A DNA stretch of 64,000 bases from positions 186,001 to 250,000 of the forward strand of contig NZ_JACVVX010000001.1 of assembly GCF_014534685.1 (NCBI RefSeq), written 5' to 3'. The number at the start of each line of letters is the position of its first letter. Positions within the stretch are counted from its first letter, which is position 1. Position numbers and translations under genes: made by a program. This DNA comes from Oryzicola mucosus. GTDB lineage: Bacteria > Pseudomonadota > Alphaproteobacteria > Rhizobiales > Rhizobiaceae. The notes under the pieces were generated by a model. That model did no database searches. It saw only the letters and a program-made list of their open reading frames with translations, and was not told the DNA's origin. Shown piece after piece: positions 44,032 to 53,513 of this stretch.

Positions 44032-44745
44032 TCAACTCCGGTTGAGCGTCACGCGGTGGCTCTTGTCTTCCTTGGGGCGTTCGGGCGGCATCTGGTCGCC
44101 CGTGACCATGTAATAGATGGTCTCGGCGATGTTGGTGGCGTGGTCGCCGATACGCTCGATGTTCTTGGCGCAGAACAGGAGATGGGTGCAGGGCGTGATG
44201 TTGCGCGGGTCTTCCATCATGTAGGTCAGCAGTTCGCGGAACAGCGACGTGTACATGGCGTCGATCTCTTCGTCGCGGTCGCGGACGAAGCCGATGCGTT
44301 CGACCGAGCGCGAGGCAAAGACGTCGAGAACTTCCTTGAGCTGGGCGAGCGCCAGTTCGGCCAAGGCTTCAAGCCCCCGGAACAGGCTCGCCGGCTGGCG
44401 TCCTTCCGCCACCGCATTGACCCGCTTTGCCAGATTCTTGCCGAGATCGCCGACCCGCTCCAGATCGGCCGTGATGCGGATCGAGCCGATGATCTCGCGC
44501 AGGTCGCGCGCCATGGGCTGGCGCCGGGCGATGATGGAAATGGCCTTGTCGTCGATCTCGCGCTGCGCCTCGTCGAGCAGCAGGTCGTCGCGGATGACCT
44601 TTTGCGCCAAAACGGGATCGCCATTGACGAGGGCCGCCACCGCCTGTTCGACCAGGCGTTCGGCCTGCCCGCCCATCGCTGCCAGTCGCCGCGACAGGAA
44701 TTGCAGCTCCTCCTCGAAGGCACTGACGATATGGCCTGATGGCAT
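44032..44745 (-). CDS. phoU: Phosphate signalling protein PhoU
   Basis: 237 codons. Two PhoU helical repeats: residues about 15-105 ([20 protein letters not shown], then IIARRQPMARDLREIIGSIR) and 120-210 (ending CAKNIERIGDHATNIAETIY). Both carry the E/D-x-x-R/x-x-D metal-binding pattern. PhoU links the PstSCAB transporter to PhoR and represses the pho regulon when phosphate is plentiful. Here phoR lies 132 bases upstream on the same strand and no pst gene is between them, so this is a regulator pair away from the transporter. Confidence 0.95.
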   Translation of the reverse strand: MPSGHIVSAFEEELQFLSRRLAAMGGQAERLVEQAVAALVNGDPVLAQKVIRDDLLLDEAQREIDDKAISIIARRQPMARDLREIIGSIRITADLERVGDLGKNLAKRVNAVAEGRQPASLFRGLEALAELALAQLKEVLDVFASRSVERIGFVRDRDEEIDAMYTSLFRELLTYMMEDPRNITPCTHLLFCAKNIERIGDHATNIAETIYYMVTGDQMPPERPKEDKSHRVTLNRS

Positions 44746-44877
44746 GGGCAGTTCGCCTCCCGGAAATCGACGGTTTGGACTTCGTTTCCACGACCTCGGA
44801 TGTGCTGAAGAATCGTCTCCACAAACTCTTTGACTACGCTAAGCGTATGACAGAAAAAAGAAATGTCGAAGTTTGTC

Positions 44878-46152
44878 TCAGGCTATCGGCAGATGGACGG
44901 CGAAACTCGACCCTTTGCCGACTTCCGAGCGGATCGTCAGACGCCCGCCATGGCGGGTGAGGATGTGCTTGACGATCGAAAGCCCCAGCCCGGTTCCCTT
45001 CTGGGTGCGGCTGGTTTCGACGTCGACGCGGTAGAAGCGCTCGGTGATGCGCGGAATGTGCTCCTGGGGTATGCCCGGCCCGAAATCGCGGATCGTGGCC
45101 ACCACCTCGTGGACACCGCCGGAAACCGCTTTCTCCAACTGCACCACGACACGCCCGCCGGAGCGGCCGTATTTGCAGGCATTTTCGAGCAGGTTCTGCA
45201 AAACCTGGAACAGTTCGTCCCTGTCGCCGGAGACGAGAAAGCTCCCCTCCCCGAACTCCCGTTCCAGCGCCATGCCGGTGTCGGCCATCAAAGGCGTGAG
45301 CGAGGAGATCACCGCCTCGAGCGTTTCCTTTACGTCGACGGTCTGTCCAGGCCGGAGATAGGGCTTCATCTCCAACCGCGACAAGGACAATAGGTCGTCG
45401 ATGAGCCGCGACATACGGCCTGTCTGCTCCTGCATGATGCCCAAAAAATTAGCCTGCGCCTTGGGATCGTTCCGGGCCGGCCCCAGGATCGTCTCGATGA
45501 AGCCGGAGATCGACGCCAGCGGGGTCCGCAGCTCGTGACTGGCATTGGCGATGAAATCGGCGCGCATTCGGTCGATGCGGCGCGCTTCGCTCTGGTCGCG
45601 GAACACCAGGACATAAAGGCCGGTGTCATGCCCTACCGGGGAGGCCGTGACGTGATAGCTGCGCTCGACCGGCAGGCGCTCGGAATAATCGACGGAGAGG
45701 ACCGTGCCATCGCCGGCCAACGCCCCTTCGATGACGGACTGCATTTCCGGCGCGCGAAACCGGAGCGGCAGCGAAAGGCCGGCGCGCATGCCGTCGAAAG
45801 CCCGCCGCGCCGCGTCATTGGCATGCACCACGGCGCCGTACGCGTCGAAGACGACGAGCGGATCGGCAACCGCGGCGGCGAGATGAACAGCCGAAAGCGG
45901 TTCGAGCGGGTTTGCTTCGGGAACAAGCCGGACGGGCTGCACGGCCGCTTCTGTCTCCCTGCCGGGCGCCATTGCGGCCACCGCCAGCACGGCCAGGCAG
46001 GCAAACGCCGCGACATAGCCCGACACCTGCCCGGCGACCGAAACAGCGATAATTGCGGCGCAGGACGCTCCGGCAAGCCAGCCGTTCTGACGCAGGCGGG
46101 CCAAAGCCCGTGTCGATACGGTCTCCACCTGCCGGTCTTCCATCTCGCTCAT
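44878..46152 (-). CDS. phoR: Phosphate regulon sensor kinase PhoR
   Basis: 424 codons. Two hydrophobic segments near residues 27-65 (GWLAGASCAAIIAVSVAG, then AAFACLAVLAVAAM) anchor it. A PAS domain spans about 90-190 (DPLVVFDAYGAVVHANDAA). The kinase core has the H-box ASHELRTPLASISGF, NLLENACKYG, IRDFGPGIPQEHIPRITERF and GTGLGLSIVKHIL. It phosphorylates PhoB under phosphate limitation. The naming as PhoR relies on the adjacent phoU and the PAS/kinase layout; phoB is not in this window. Confidence 0.88.
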   Translation of the reverse strand: MSEMEDRQVETVSTRALARLRQNGWLAGASCAAIIAVSVAGQVSGYVAAFACLAVLAVAAMAPGRETEAAVQPVRLVPEANPLEPLSAVHLAAAVADPLVVFDAYGAVVHANDAARRAFDGMRAGLSLPLRFRAPEMQSVIEGALAGDGTVLSVDYSERLPVERSYHVTASPVGHDTGLYVLVFRDQSEARRIDRMRADFIANASHELRTPLASISGFIETILGPARNDPKAQANFLGIMQEQTGRMSRLIDDLLSLSRLEMKPYLRPGQTVDVKETLEAVISSLTPLMADTGMALEREFGEGSFLVSGDRDELFQVLQNLLENACKYGRSGGRVVVQLEKAVSGGVHEVVATIRDFGPGIPQEHIPRITERFYRVDVETSRTQKGTGLGLSIVKHILTRHGGRLTIRSEVGKGSSFAVHLPIA

Positions 46153-46209
46153 TGGCCGGGCCGTCCTATCTCTGTCTCAGCCGCGATTCCGCTCGCCTGT
46201 AAAAATGGT

Positions 46210-46387
46210 CTAGAGCCTTTCATGATGAGGTGGAAGCAGTTCGCTACGCCTCCGATGGCGAGACAATCCGGCAGGAGAAACGCGCAGATCGATGGGATTC
46301 CATCGTCCAAGCGCTCTACGCCCCCGGGTGTCCGCCAACAGGAAACCCTTCGGCAGAACGGTTTCAACTCATCATGAAAGGCTCTAG
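46210..46387. repeat. MITE-like element, 178 bp with 20-bp terminal inverted repeats
   Basis: CTAGAGCCTTTCATGATGAG at 46210-46229 and its exact reverse complement at 46368-46387 bound 138 internal bases with no open gene. Similarity continues imperfectly inward for another dozen bases. The ends contain TA two bases in from each edge, which fits an IS630/mariner-type MITE with TA target duplication. It lies between phoR and ppk2 and ends only 15 bases before the ppk2 start. Confidence 0.6.
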
Positions 46388-46402
46388 CATGCGCCATAAC
46401 TC

Positions 46403-47332
46403 ATGAAAGGTGTCATTGTGACGAAAAACGCCAAGGAAAATAAGGAACTCGCAAAGATCGGCCCGGTGAAATTCAAAATCGGCGACACCAAGCGCACGCT
46501 GGATATCACCGATCCGAAGCTGCCCGACTGGGTGGAGGACAATACGCTGAGTTCCGGCGGCTATCCCTACGCGGACAAACTCCCCGGCAAGGAGTACGAC
46601 CGGCTGCTCGAGGAATTGCAGGTTGAACTGGTCAAGCTGCAGTTCTGGCTGCAATCGACCGGCAAGCGCGTGCTGGTGCTGTTCGAAGGCCGCGATGCGG
46701 CCGGCAAGGGCGGCACCATCGCGGTTCTGCGCGAATATATGAACCCACGCAATGCGCGCAACGTGGCGCTGACCAAGCCGACCGAGACCGAGCAAGGCCA
46801 GTGGTACTACCAGCGCTACATCGCCCATTTCCCGACCGCCGGCGAGTTCGTCACCTTCGACCGGTCCTGGTACAATCGTGCCGGCGTGGAGCCGGTGATG
46901 GGTTTCTGCACGCCCGAACAGCACGAGCAGTTCCTGCGCGAGACACCGCATTTCGAGCAGATGCTGGTCAATGACGGGATCTGCTTCTTCAAATTCTGGC
47001 TCGATGTCGGCCAGGAAATGCAGCTCAAGCGTTTTCACGACCGCGTGCACAGCCCGCTGACCAACTGGAAATTCTCGCCGATGGACCTGGCCGGCATCGC
47101 CAAATGGGACGACTACACGAAAATGCGCGACCTGATGGTCGAACGCACCCACAGCGCAGCCGCGCCCTGGACCATCGTGCGCGCCAACGACAAGCGGCGG
47201 GCGCGGCTGGAGGTGATGCGGCATATCCTCCTGGCGCTTGACTATGACGGCAAGGAGAAAAAGGACATTGGCGAACCCGACCTCAACATCATCGGCCAGG
47301 GACCGGAATTTTTGCAACGCATAGCGGGCTAG
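46403..47332 (+). CDS. ppk2: Polyphosphate kinase 2
   Basis: 309 codons if ATG at 46403 is used; a GTG at 46418 seven bases after AAAGG is an equally good start and would give 304. A PPK2 enzyme that moves phosphate between polyphosphate and nucleoside diphosphates. The P-loop is [13 protein letters not shown]; other marks are [38 protein letters not shown] and [18 protein letters not shown]. It is divergent from phoR and its leader begins next to the MITE-like element, which may affect its expression. Context supports a phosphate-storage role. Confidence 0.93.
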   Translation: MKGVIVTKNAKENKELAKIGPVKFKIGDTKRTLDITDPKLPDWVEDNTLSSGGYPYADKLPGKEYDRLLEELQVELVKLQFWLQSTGKRVLVLFEGRDAAGKGGTIAVLREYMNPRNARNVALTKPTETEQGQWYYQRYIAHFPTAGEFVTFDRSWYNRAGVEPVMGFCTPEQHEQFLRETPHFEQMLVNDGICFFKFWLDVGQEMQLKRFHDRVHSPLTNWKFSPMDLAGIAKWDDYTKMRDLMVERTHSAAAPWTIVRANDKRRARLEVMRHILLALDYDGKEKKDIGEPDLNIIGQGPEFLQRIAG

Positions 47333-47358
47333 GACCGATCGACAGTCATGGATCGGGG

Positions 47359-49320
47359 CTACTTCCCGACCAGCACATGGGGAGTCTTCTCCCAATGATG
47401 CGGGCGGAAGAAGAGCTGCCAGATGGCCTTCATCGCAGCGATGCACAGCATGAACCAGTAGGCTGGCGTATAGACGACGATGCGCCAGAATTGCTGGCGC
47501 TCGCGCGGCCTGAGCGTGCTCCACCCCAGCAACAGGAACGACATGTAGCCGCCCACAATACTGACGATGTCGAGAAGCAGCAGGATCGGCCTCTCCGGCC
47601 CAGCCTCCACGCCCAGCGCCATCTGTACGCCGCCATAGAAGACGTGAGCCACCAGAACCGGATGGGCAAGCGCTGATACCACCATGCCGGCCAGCAGCAA
47701 TTGCGCCGCGCAGAATGAGGCAGGTCCCAGTTCACGGTAAAGCTGGACCGGATGCCGCATATGCACCAGCCAGCTCTGGCACCAGCCTTTCAACCATCGT
47801 GAGCGCTGCGGCAGCCAGACCTTGAACCGGATCGGGGCGAGTTCCAGGGTGGGCTTGGTGATCGTCGCCGTGCGATAGCCGCACCGCGCCAGCCGGATAC
47901 CGAGGTCGGCATCCTCGGTGACGTTGTACGGATCCCAGCCGCCAACCTCCTCCAGCACCTCGCGCCGGAAGTGGTTCGAGGTCCCGCCCAGGGGCAGGAT
48001 GAGCTTGTTTTGCGCAAGCCATGGCAGAAAACCACGAAACAGCGCGGCATATTCGAAGCCGAACATGGTGGCCACCATGCCGGCGGAATTCTTGTTTGAA
48101 ATCTCCAGCGGCGCCTGCACGCAGGCGAGCCGGCCATCGGCATCGTCCTCGAACGCCTGCCATGCCTCGATCAGTTGGCAGGGATGCGGATGGTCCTCGG
48201 CGTCGTAGAGAACGATGTAGTCTCCGCGCGCCTGAGGCAGCGCATAGGACAGAGCCTTCGGTTTGGTGCGCGGCAGCGATGGCGGCACGGCGACGATGTC
48301 GAAATGCGGCGGCAGGTCCAGCGTGCGTGCGGCGGCAATGGTTTCCAGATCGTCGGCTTCGCAGACCAGCTTGATGTCGAGCTTGCTGCGCGGCCATTTG
48401 AGACGGTCGAGTGCTGCGACCAGTTCCGGGATCATATGAGCTTCGCGATAGACGGCGACCAGCACCGAATAGGTCGGCAATCCAGCGCGGTCGACTGGGC
48501 GCAACCTTTTCGGACGGGGTGGGTGGGCGTGGCGGATCGCACCGACGCGCAACGCAATACAACCGAGGAAGAAGACGAGCGTTATCACGTGCAGGACGCG
48601 GAAGCCGATGGTCGGCTGCAGGAACAGCGCAAGAGGCGCCAACGGGATCAGCAAACCCACCGCCAGACCTTGCCAGCCATACAAGACGAAGCGGGCCGAG
48701 GATGCCGGGAAACGGTCGAACAAGCCTTTGGTCGCGTGACGGTCCAGGTCGTTCTGAAGCCAGGCCGACACCGCTTGCCGAATGGCGGACGGCGTTGTGA
48801 TGCGTATGCGGGTGCGCAGGTTGGGAGCGAGATGAAATTGCCGGCGCAATTCCAGCATTCCCTGGCGGTCCGGAGCGACGACCGTAACCACCTCTTGTGC
48901 AGCATCGTGGCAGCGGACGACCAGTTTCTTATCGGTAGCGCGCAGCACCGGCGTATCCAGGGAGAACCGGTCGACCAGACTGTCCGCTTCGATGGAGGGA
49001 AGGAAGGCAATCCCAAGCTCCGCAGCGATCGCCTGGTAGAAATCCGCTTCGGCAACGAGACCGGAGGCAATCAGTTTTCTCTCGAAGGAAACGCCGGCAA
49101 ACCGCGCCTTGGACGCGATCCGCCAGATCTGCTCGGCCGAAAGACCCAGCCGATCCAGCACCGGCTGCCAATCACGGCTTTCCGGCACGAGCCTGAATAC
49201 CTTTGCCTGGGTAGCACGTGCCTGTCGGGCAAGATCGAGTTGCTTTATCGCAGCCAGACGCGACAGATTGTTATGCTTTAGAAAATCGGCGTGACGAATT
49301 TCCATGGCGCATGCCCCCAT
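47359..49320 (-). CDS. Membrane glycosyltransferase family 2 protein with N-terminal MshEN-like domain
   Basis: 653 codons (start at 49320, or 49305 by the second ATG). Residues about 55-190 resemble the MshEN/GspE N-terminal domain that binds cyclic di-GMP in other proteins (LSAEQIWRIASKARFAGVSF). Two helices near 220-265 precede the GT2 catalytic domain (about 285-520) with YSVLVAVYREAHMIPELV, VLYDAEDHP, TEDADLGIRLARCG and the QRSRWLKGW motif. Several further helices follow. The architecture is of a processive or lipid-linked polysaccharide synthase. The sugar product is not identifiable, though cellulose- or exopolysaccharide-like polymers are likely. Confidence 0.85.
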   Translation of the reverse strand: MGACAMEIRHADFLKHNNLSRLAAIKQLDLARQARATQAKVFRLVPESRDWQPVLDRLGLSAEQIWRIASKARFAGVSFERKLIASGLVAEADFYQAIAAELGIAFLPSIEADSLVDRFSLDTPVLRATDKKLVVRCHDAAQEVVTVVAPDRQGMLELRRQFHLAPNLRTRIRITTPSAIRQAVSAWLQNDLDRHATKGLFDRFPASSARFVLYGWQGLAVGLLIPLAPLALFLQPTIGFRVLHVITLVFFLGCIALRVGAIRHAHPPRPKRLRPVDRAGLPTYSVLVAVYREAHMIPELVAALDRLKWPRSKLDIKLVCEADDLETIAAARTLDLPPHFDIVAVPPSLPRTKPKALSYALPQARGDYIVLYDAEDHPHPCQLIEAWQAFEDDADGRLACVQAPLEISNKNSAGMVATMFGFEYAALFRGFLPWLAQNKLILPLGGTSNHFRREVLEEVGGWDPYNVTEDADLGIRLARCGYRTATITKPTLELAPIRFKVWLPQRSRWLKGWCQSWLVHMRHPVQLYRELGPASFCAAQLLLAGMVVSALAHPVLVAHVFYGGVQMALGVEAGPERPILLLLDIVSIVGGYMSFLLLGWSTLRPRERQQFWRIVVYTPAYWFMLCIAAMKAIWQLFFRPHHWEKTPHVLVGK

Positions 49321-49666
49321 ACGCGCATCTGAAAACTATATTGGTGAGACTTCCGAGTGTTCTTCAACATCCATCAGTGCCCCGTATTCGCGGACGGATG
49401 TTTTCCTTTAATAGCGCATCATTGAACAATAGAGATTAAAACAAATCAATCTATATTTTTAACGTCTTGTCTATGCGCTGCGATGGCCTGATTGTTACGT
49501 CGAAAGTATTAGTCCAATGATCTATGACGACGGCGGCAACCCATCAAACCCTCGCCACATTGAGCGTTTCTCTGCGCCTGCGCCTTTTGCGCCGTGAACG
49601 GCAGGTTGATCTCTGGATTGGGCGCTTCACCAATTCCCAATCATTGAAATCTACACAAAGCAGACC
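49321..49666. other. 346-bp AT-rich intergenic region
   Basis: No gene is seen. The segment 49400-49480 is strongly AT-rich and contains no convincing coding frame, tRNA or terminator. It separates the glycosyltransferase gene from the divergent periplasmic protein gene and should contain both promoters. Confidence 0.5.
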
Positions 49667-50563
49667 ATGACGAATCCGAAACATTCTTCTCCTTCGTACG
49701 CTCCAGGCGCGTGGCTTGCTCGGGCCCGCAGGTCGATCGGCCTCGGGCTCGCCGTGGTCCTTTTCGCCTTTGTGGCGCCGGGACACGCCCAGGAGCCGGA
49801 GATTCCGAACTTTTGGGACATGAAGGAACAGCTGCAGAAGCCGAATGTGTCGGCACTGCCGCGGCTGCGCTTCCTGACGACGACCGATTTCCCGCCGTTC
49901 AACTTCATCGACGGCAATGGCCGTCTGTCGGGATTCCATGTCGATCTGGCGCGCGCCATCTGTCGTGAGCTCCAGATCGAGCCGAAATGCCAGATCCAGG
50001 CGCTGCCGTGGAACGAACTGGAAGGCGCAATGCGCGCGGGCGACGGCGAGGCCTTGCTGGCCGGTCTGCCGGCAACCGCGGACTCCCGAAAGCTGTACGC
50101 GTTCTCCCGGCCTTATCTGCGCTTTCCCGCGCGCTTCATCGTGCGGAGACTGTCCGACTTGAAGCAACTGGATGCCGCGGCCCTTTCGGGCAAGCGCGTC
50201 GGTGTCCTGGCCGGGTCCGCGCATGAGCAATTGCTGCGCGATTATTTCCCCGATGTGCAGCCGGTGACATTCACCCGCCAAGACTGGCTCTATCGCGACC
50301 TCAAGGAATCCAAGATCGACGCCGCCTTCGGCGACGGCATGCGGATGAGCTTCTGGCTGTCGGGCAGCGACGCGGCGGGCTGCTGCCGTTTCGCAGGCGG
50401 ACCTTACATGGCGCCCGACTATCTCGGCGACGGCCTGTCGGTGGCCGTGAAGGCGGAGACGCCGGAACTGGCCGCCGCCTTCGACTACGCCCTGCGCGAG
50501 ATCACCGCCAAGGGCACTTTTGCCGAACTTTATCTGCGGTATTTCCCGGTCAGCTTCTTCTGA
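49667..50563 (+). CDS. Periplasmic substrate-binding protein (family 3-like)
   Basis: 298 codons. A long basic start precedes a signal helix (SIGLGLAVVLFAFVAPGHA), cut near residue 42. The rest is a two-lobed amino-acid-type binding domain: LRFLTTTDFPPFNFIDGNGR, FHVDLARAICREL, KRVGVLAGSAHEQLLRDYF and DGLSVAVKAETPELAAAFDYA. It would bind a small solute in the periplasm. No ABC permease or ATPase gene is beside it, so it acts with a transporter elsewhere or as a sensor input. It may be coregulated with the divergent glycosyltransferase. Confidence 0.85.
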   Translation: MTNPKHSSPSYAPGAWLARARRSIGLGLAVVLFAFVAPGHAQEPEIPNFWDMKEQLQKPNVSALPRLRFLTTTDFPPFNFIDGNGRLSGFHVDLARAICRELQIEPKCQIQALPWNELEGAMRAGDGEALLAGLPATADSRKLYAFSRPYLRFPARFIVRRLSDLKQLDAAALSGKRVGVLAGSAHEQLLRDYFPDVQPVTFTRQDWLYRDLKESKIDAAFGDGMRMSFWLSGSDAAGCCRFAGGPYMAPDYLGDGLSVAVKAETPELAAAFDYALREITAKGTFAELYLRYFPVSFF

Positions 50564-50570
50564 TCAGCGA

Positions 50571-50984
50571 TCAGGTCAGCATGCGGTGGCGCGCCTTGGT
50601 GGCGCGCTCGATGGCTGCGACGGTGAGTTCGTCCACATCGAGATGCCGGCGCAGCAACTGCAGGATACGCACCTCCTCCATCCGCATTTCGAGATCGACC
50701 GAGGCGACTTCGAACGCCGCCGCATAAGCGGTGTCGTGAAGATGGGTTGGGATGGCTTTGGCCGTCAGGGCCAACACACCCTGCACCCCGGCGTCCTCAT
50801 GCAGCATCTTCTGGCAGTCCCTGGCGACGTCGATCAGCTTGTGCTCGTCGAAATCGACGAAGATCGGCCAGGTGTGGATGACCTCGCCGATGCGCGAAAG
50901 TTCGAGGTCGGTCATATCCCTGTCGGAAGCCGAGGTGATCACCATGAGGTAGACTATGGCTTCGTGGGTCGTAAGCTGCGGCAT
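50571..50984 (-). CDS. TerB-like protein
   Basis: 137 codons. A single helical TerB domain: LTTHEAIVYLMVITSASDRD, MTDLELSRIGEVIHTWPIF and VASVDLEMRMEEVRILQLL. The acidic residues match the metal-binding pattern of the TerB family, named after tellurite resistance. Isolated TerB proteins are common in Rhizobiales and are not proven to give tellurite resistance. It is convergent with the periplasmic binding protein and divergent from lysS. Confidence 0.8.
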   Translation of the reverse strand: MPQLTTHEAIVYLMVITSASDRDMTDLELSRIGEVIHTWPIFVDFDEHKLIDVARDCQKMLHEDAGVQGVLALTAKAIPTHLHDTAYAAAFEVASVDLEMRMEEVRILQLLRRHLDVDELTVAAIERATKARHRMLT

Positions 50985-51134
50985 CGAGGTCTCCGTTGAT
51001 GGAACGCTCGGTATCTAGGATCGCCGAGGTGACAGCACAATGAAAAGCACCCGGAATCGTTGACGCCACGGGTTCGCGAGCTTAGGACGGTCGTTTTTGG
51101 CGACGGCATTTCAAAATCACAAAAGGCGTTCGAT

Positions 51135-52787
51135 ATGACGAGATCAAACACGATCGATCTCAACCCCGAAATTCTTGCAGCGGCAGCCGAGAGCAAGGCA
51201 TGGCCGTTCGAAGAGGCACGGAAGATCGTCGAGCGCTACAAAGACAAACCATTTCCTGAGACGGTACTGTTCGAGACCGGCTACGGGCCGTCCGGCCTGC
51301 CGCATATCGGCACCTTCGGCGAGGTGGCGCGCACCACCATGGTGCGTCACGCCTTCCATGTGATCACGCAGGACAAGGTGAAGACAAAGCTGCTCTGCTT
51401 CTCCGACGACATGGACGGCATGCGCAAGATCCCCGACAACGTGCCGGATCGCGCAGCGCTGGAGCCATACATGCACATGCCGCTGTCGGCCGTGCCGAAC
51501 CCGTTCGGCGGCGACTACAAGAGCTTTGCCGACCACAACAACGCGATGCTGTGCCGTTTCCTCGATACGTTCGGCTTCGACTACGAGTTTGCCAGCGCCA
51601 CCGACTATTACAAGTCGGGCCGGTTCGATGCGATGCTGCTGCGCGCAGCCGAATGCTACGACAAGATCATGGCCGTGATGCTGCCGACGCTGGGCGAGGA
51701 ACGGCAAGCGACCTACAGCCCGTTTCTGCCGATTTCACCGACCAGCGGACGCGTACTCTACGTGCCGATGAAGCATGTCGACGCCAAGGCCGGCACGATC
51801 ACCTTCGACGACGAGAACGGCGTCGAGACCACGCTTCCGGTCACCGGCGGAAAGGTCAAGCTGCAGTGGAAGCCGGATTTCGGCATGCGCTGGGCAGCGC
51901 TCAACGTTGACTTCGAGATGTTCGGCAAGGATCACCAGACCAACGCCGTGGTCTATGACAAGATTTGCAACATTTTAGGCGGACGCGCGCCGGAGCATTT
52001 CGTCTACGAACTGTTCCTCGACGAGAATGGCCAGAAGATTTCGAAGTCGAAGGGCAACGGCCTGACCATCGACGAATGGCTGACCTACGCGCCGACCGAA
52101 AGCCTGGGCCTCTACATGTACCAGCGGCCCCGGCAGGCCAAGAAGCTCTATTTCGACGTCATTCCGAAAGCGGTGGACGAGTATTACAGCTTCCTCGCCG
52201 CTTATCCGAAGCAGGACTGGAAGAACCGCCTGGGCAACCCGGTCTGGCACATGCATGACGGCAACCCGCCGGCCATCGAACTGCCGGTGACCTTCGCCTT
52301 GCTGCTCAACCTCGTCAGCGCATCGAACGCCCAGAACAAGGACGTTTTGTGGGGGTTCATTTCACGCCACGCAAAGGGCGTGACGCCTCAGACGCATCCC
52401 GAACTCGATCGTCTGGCGGATTACGCGATCCGCTACTTCGACGACTTCGTGAAGCCGACCAAGGTGTACCGACCCGCCGACGAAGTGGAGCAGGACGCGC
52501 TGCAGAAGCTGGCCGATGCGCTGGGCGCGCTGCCCGCCGACGCGGACGGCGAGGCGATCCAGAACGCGTCGCTCAATGTAGCCCGCGCGATCGAGCGTTA
52601 TCAGGACCATGCCAAGAAAAGCCCAGAGGGCGGTCCCGGCGTTTCCGGGGCGTTTTTCCAGATGATCTACCAGGTGCTGATCGGCCAGGAACGCGGCCCG
52701 CGCTTCGGCTCCTTCGCCGCGCTCTATGGCGTGGCGGAAACCCGCGCCCTCATTCAGAAGGCTCTGGCGGGTCAATTGGCTGCGTGA
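51135..52787 (+). CDS. lysS: Lysyl-tRNA synthetase, class I
   Basis: 550 residues from ATG at 51135 ([14 protein letters not shown]). Class I marks are present: HIGH-like [17 protein letters not shown] and KMSKS-like KISKSKGNG. It charges tRNA-Lys. Class I LysRS occurs in archaea and in a minority of bacteria, including many alphaproteobacteria, where it replaces the usual class II enzyme. Its last 38 bases overlap the end of the convergent SNase-like gene. Confidence 0.95.
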   Translation: MTRSNTIDLNPEILAAAAESKAWPFEEARKIVERYKDKPFPETVLFETGYGPSGLPHIGTFGEVARTTMVRHAFHVITQDKVKTKLLCFSDDMDGMRKIPDNVPDRAALEPYMHMPLSAVPNPFGGDYKSFADHNNAMLCRFLDTFGFDYEFASATDYYKSGRFDAMLLRAAECYDKIMAVMLPTLGEERQATYSPFLPISPTSGRVLYVPMKHVDAKAGTITFDDENGVETTLPVTGGKVKLQWKPDFGMRWAALNVDFEMFGKDHQTNAVVYDKICNILGGRAPEHFVYELFLDENGQKISKSKGNGLTIDEWLTYAPTESLGLYMYQRPRQAKKLYFDVIPKAVDEYYSFLAAYPKQDWKNRLGNPVWHMHDGNPPAIELPVTFALLLNLVSASNAQNKDVLWGFISRHAKGVTPQTHPELDRLADYAIRYFDDFVKPTKVYRPADEVEQDALQKLADALGALPADADGEAIQNASLNVARAIERYQDHAKKSPEGGPGVSGAFFQMIYQVLIGQERGPRFGSFAALYGVAETRALIQKALAGQLAA

Positions 52788-53508
52788 ACGAAACATCCGG
52801 CGGAGGCGGCGGCAAATCAGCCGTTTCCGGCGGCCGCCCGAAAATGCCCTTGCCGGCCTTTCGGGCTTTGTCCTCCGCTTCGGCATACGGTCCGCCGGCC
52901 TCGGCCGTGGCCCAGCCATTGTCCACCAGCCAGCGGGCGATATCCTGCTTGCCCAGCCGGCAACCAGCTTCGACAGCGCCCGGCACGGCCTCTTGCGGTA
53001 TATCGCACACGACGGCGCGGCCGCGCAGGAAGGAGCGGAATGCGGTGCGCGCATTGACGCCGCATGGCCATTCCTTGCCGTCCGAATTGCATCTGTAGGC
53101 CGCGTCCACCCCGCTGACACCGGCCAGCGACACCGTGTAGCCCATTGCCTCGATCACACCAGCGGCGGGCGCGACGGGGCGATACAGCGTCGCGCCATCC
53201 CAATCCTTCGGCCGCTTGGGTTTCGGCGGCAGGGCAAGCGACAACTGGCTGAGCGGGGCACGCGGGGCTTCGCGCTGGAGCGTGTCGGCCTCGGCGGTCG
53301 CCGGCACGCCCCCATCCGGATCGGCGGTGCGATTGGCTTCGGGTTGGGGCGAGGCTGTGGAAATCTTCGGCGGTGGCGACGGATCTTTTGGCTGAACCGA
53401 TGCGGCCGGCAGCTCTGGCCGGACGTCAACCCACTGGCCGGCCGCCAGAACCAGCACAGCCCCGCCGCAGAGAACGGCAAGCGACAAAGCTGCATGCGCC
53501 AGCCGCAT
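52750..53508 (-). CDS. SNase-like (thermonuclease family) protein, likely inactive
   Basis: 252 residues from ATG at 53508. A membrane anchor or signal ([18 protein letters not shown]), a Pro-rich linker (about 40-110), then an SNase-like OB fold ([58 protein letters not shown]). The catalytic residues of staphylococcal nuclease are not in place: the Arg of the IRLAGIDAPE-type block is a serine, the Glu is missing from GVSGVDA, and the third Arg (usually in RYGRVVA) is absent from PGAVEAGC. It may bind nucleic acid without cutting. It ends inside the lysS 3' end and follows the repressor gene by five bases. Confidence 0.75.
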   Translation of the reverse strand: MRLAHAALSLAVLCGGAVLVLAAGQWVDVRPELPAASVQPKDPSPPPKISTASPQPEANRTADPDGGVPATAEADTLQREAPRAPLSQLSLALPPKPKRPKDWDGATLYRPVAPAAGVIEAMGYTVSLAGVSGVDAAYRCNSDGKEWPCGVNARTAFRSFLRGRAVVCDIPQEAVPGAVEAGCRLGKQDIARWLVDNGWATAEAGGPYAEAEDKARKAGKGIFGRPPETADLPPPPPDVSFTQPIDPPEPSE

Positions 53509-53513
53509 TCGCC

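Noticed and set aside
44840-44870. Pho-box half site (CTGTCAT on the minus strand) upstream of phoU
   Set aside because: Only one half matches; the second half has 3 of 7 bases, so it is not supported.
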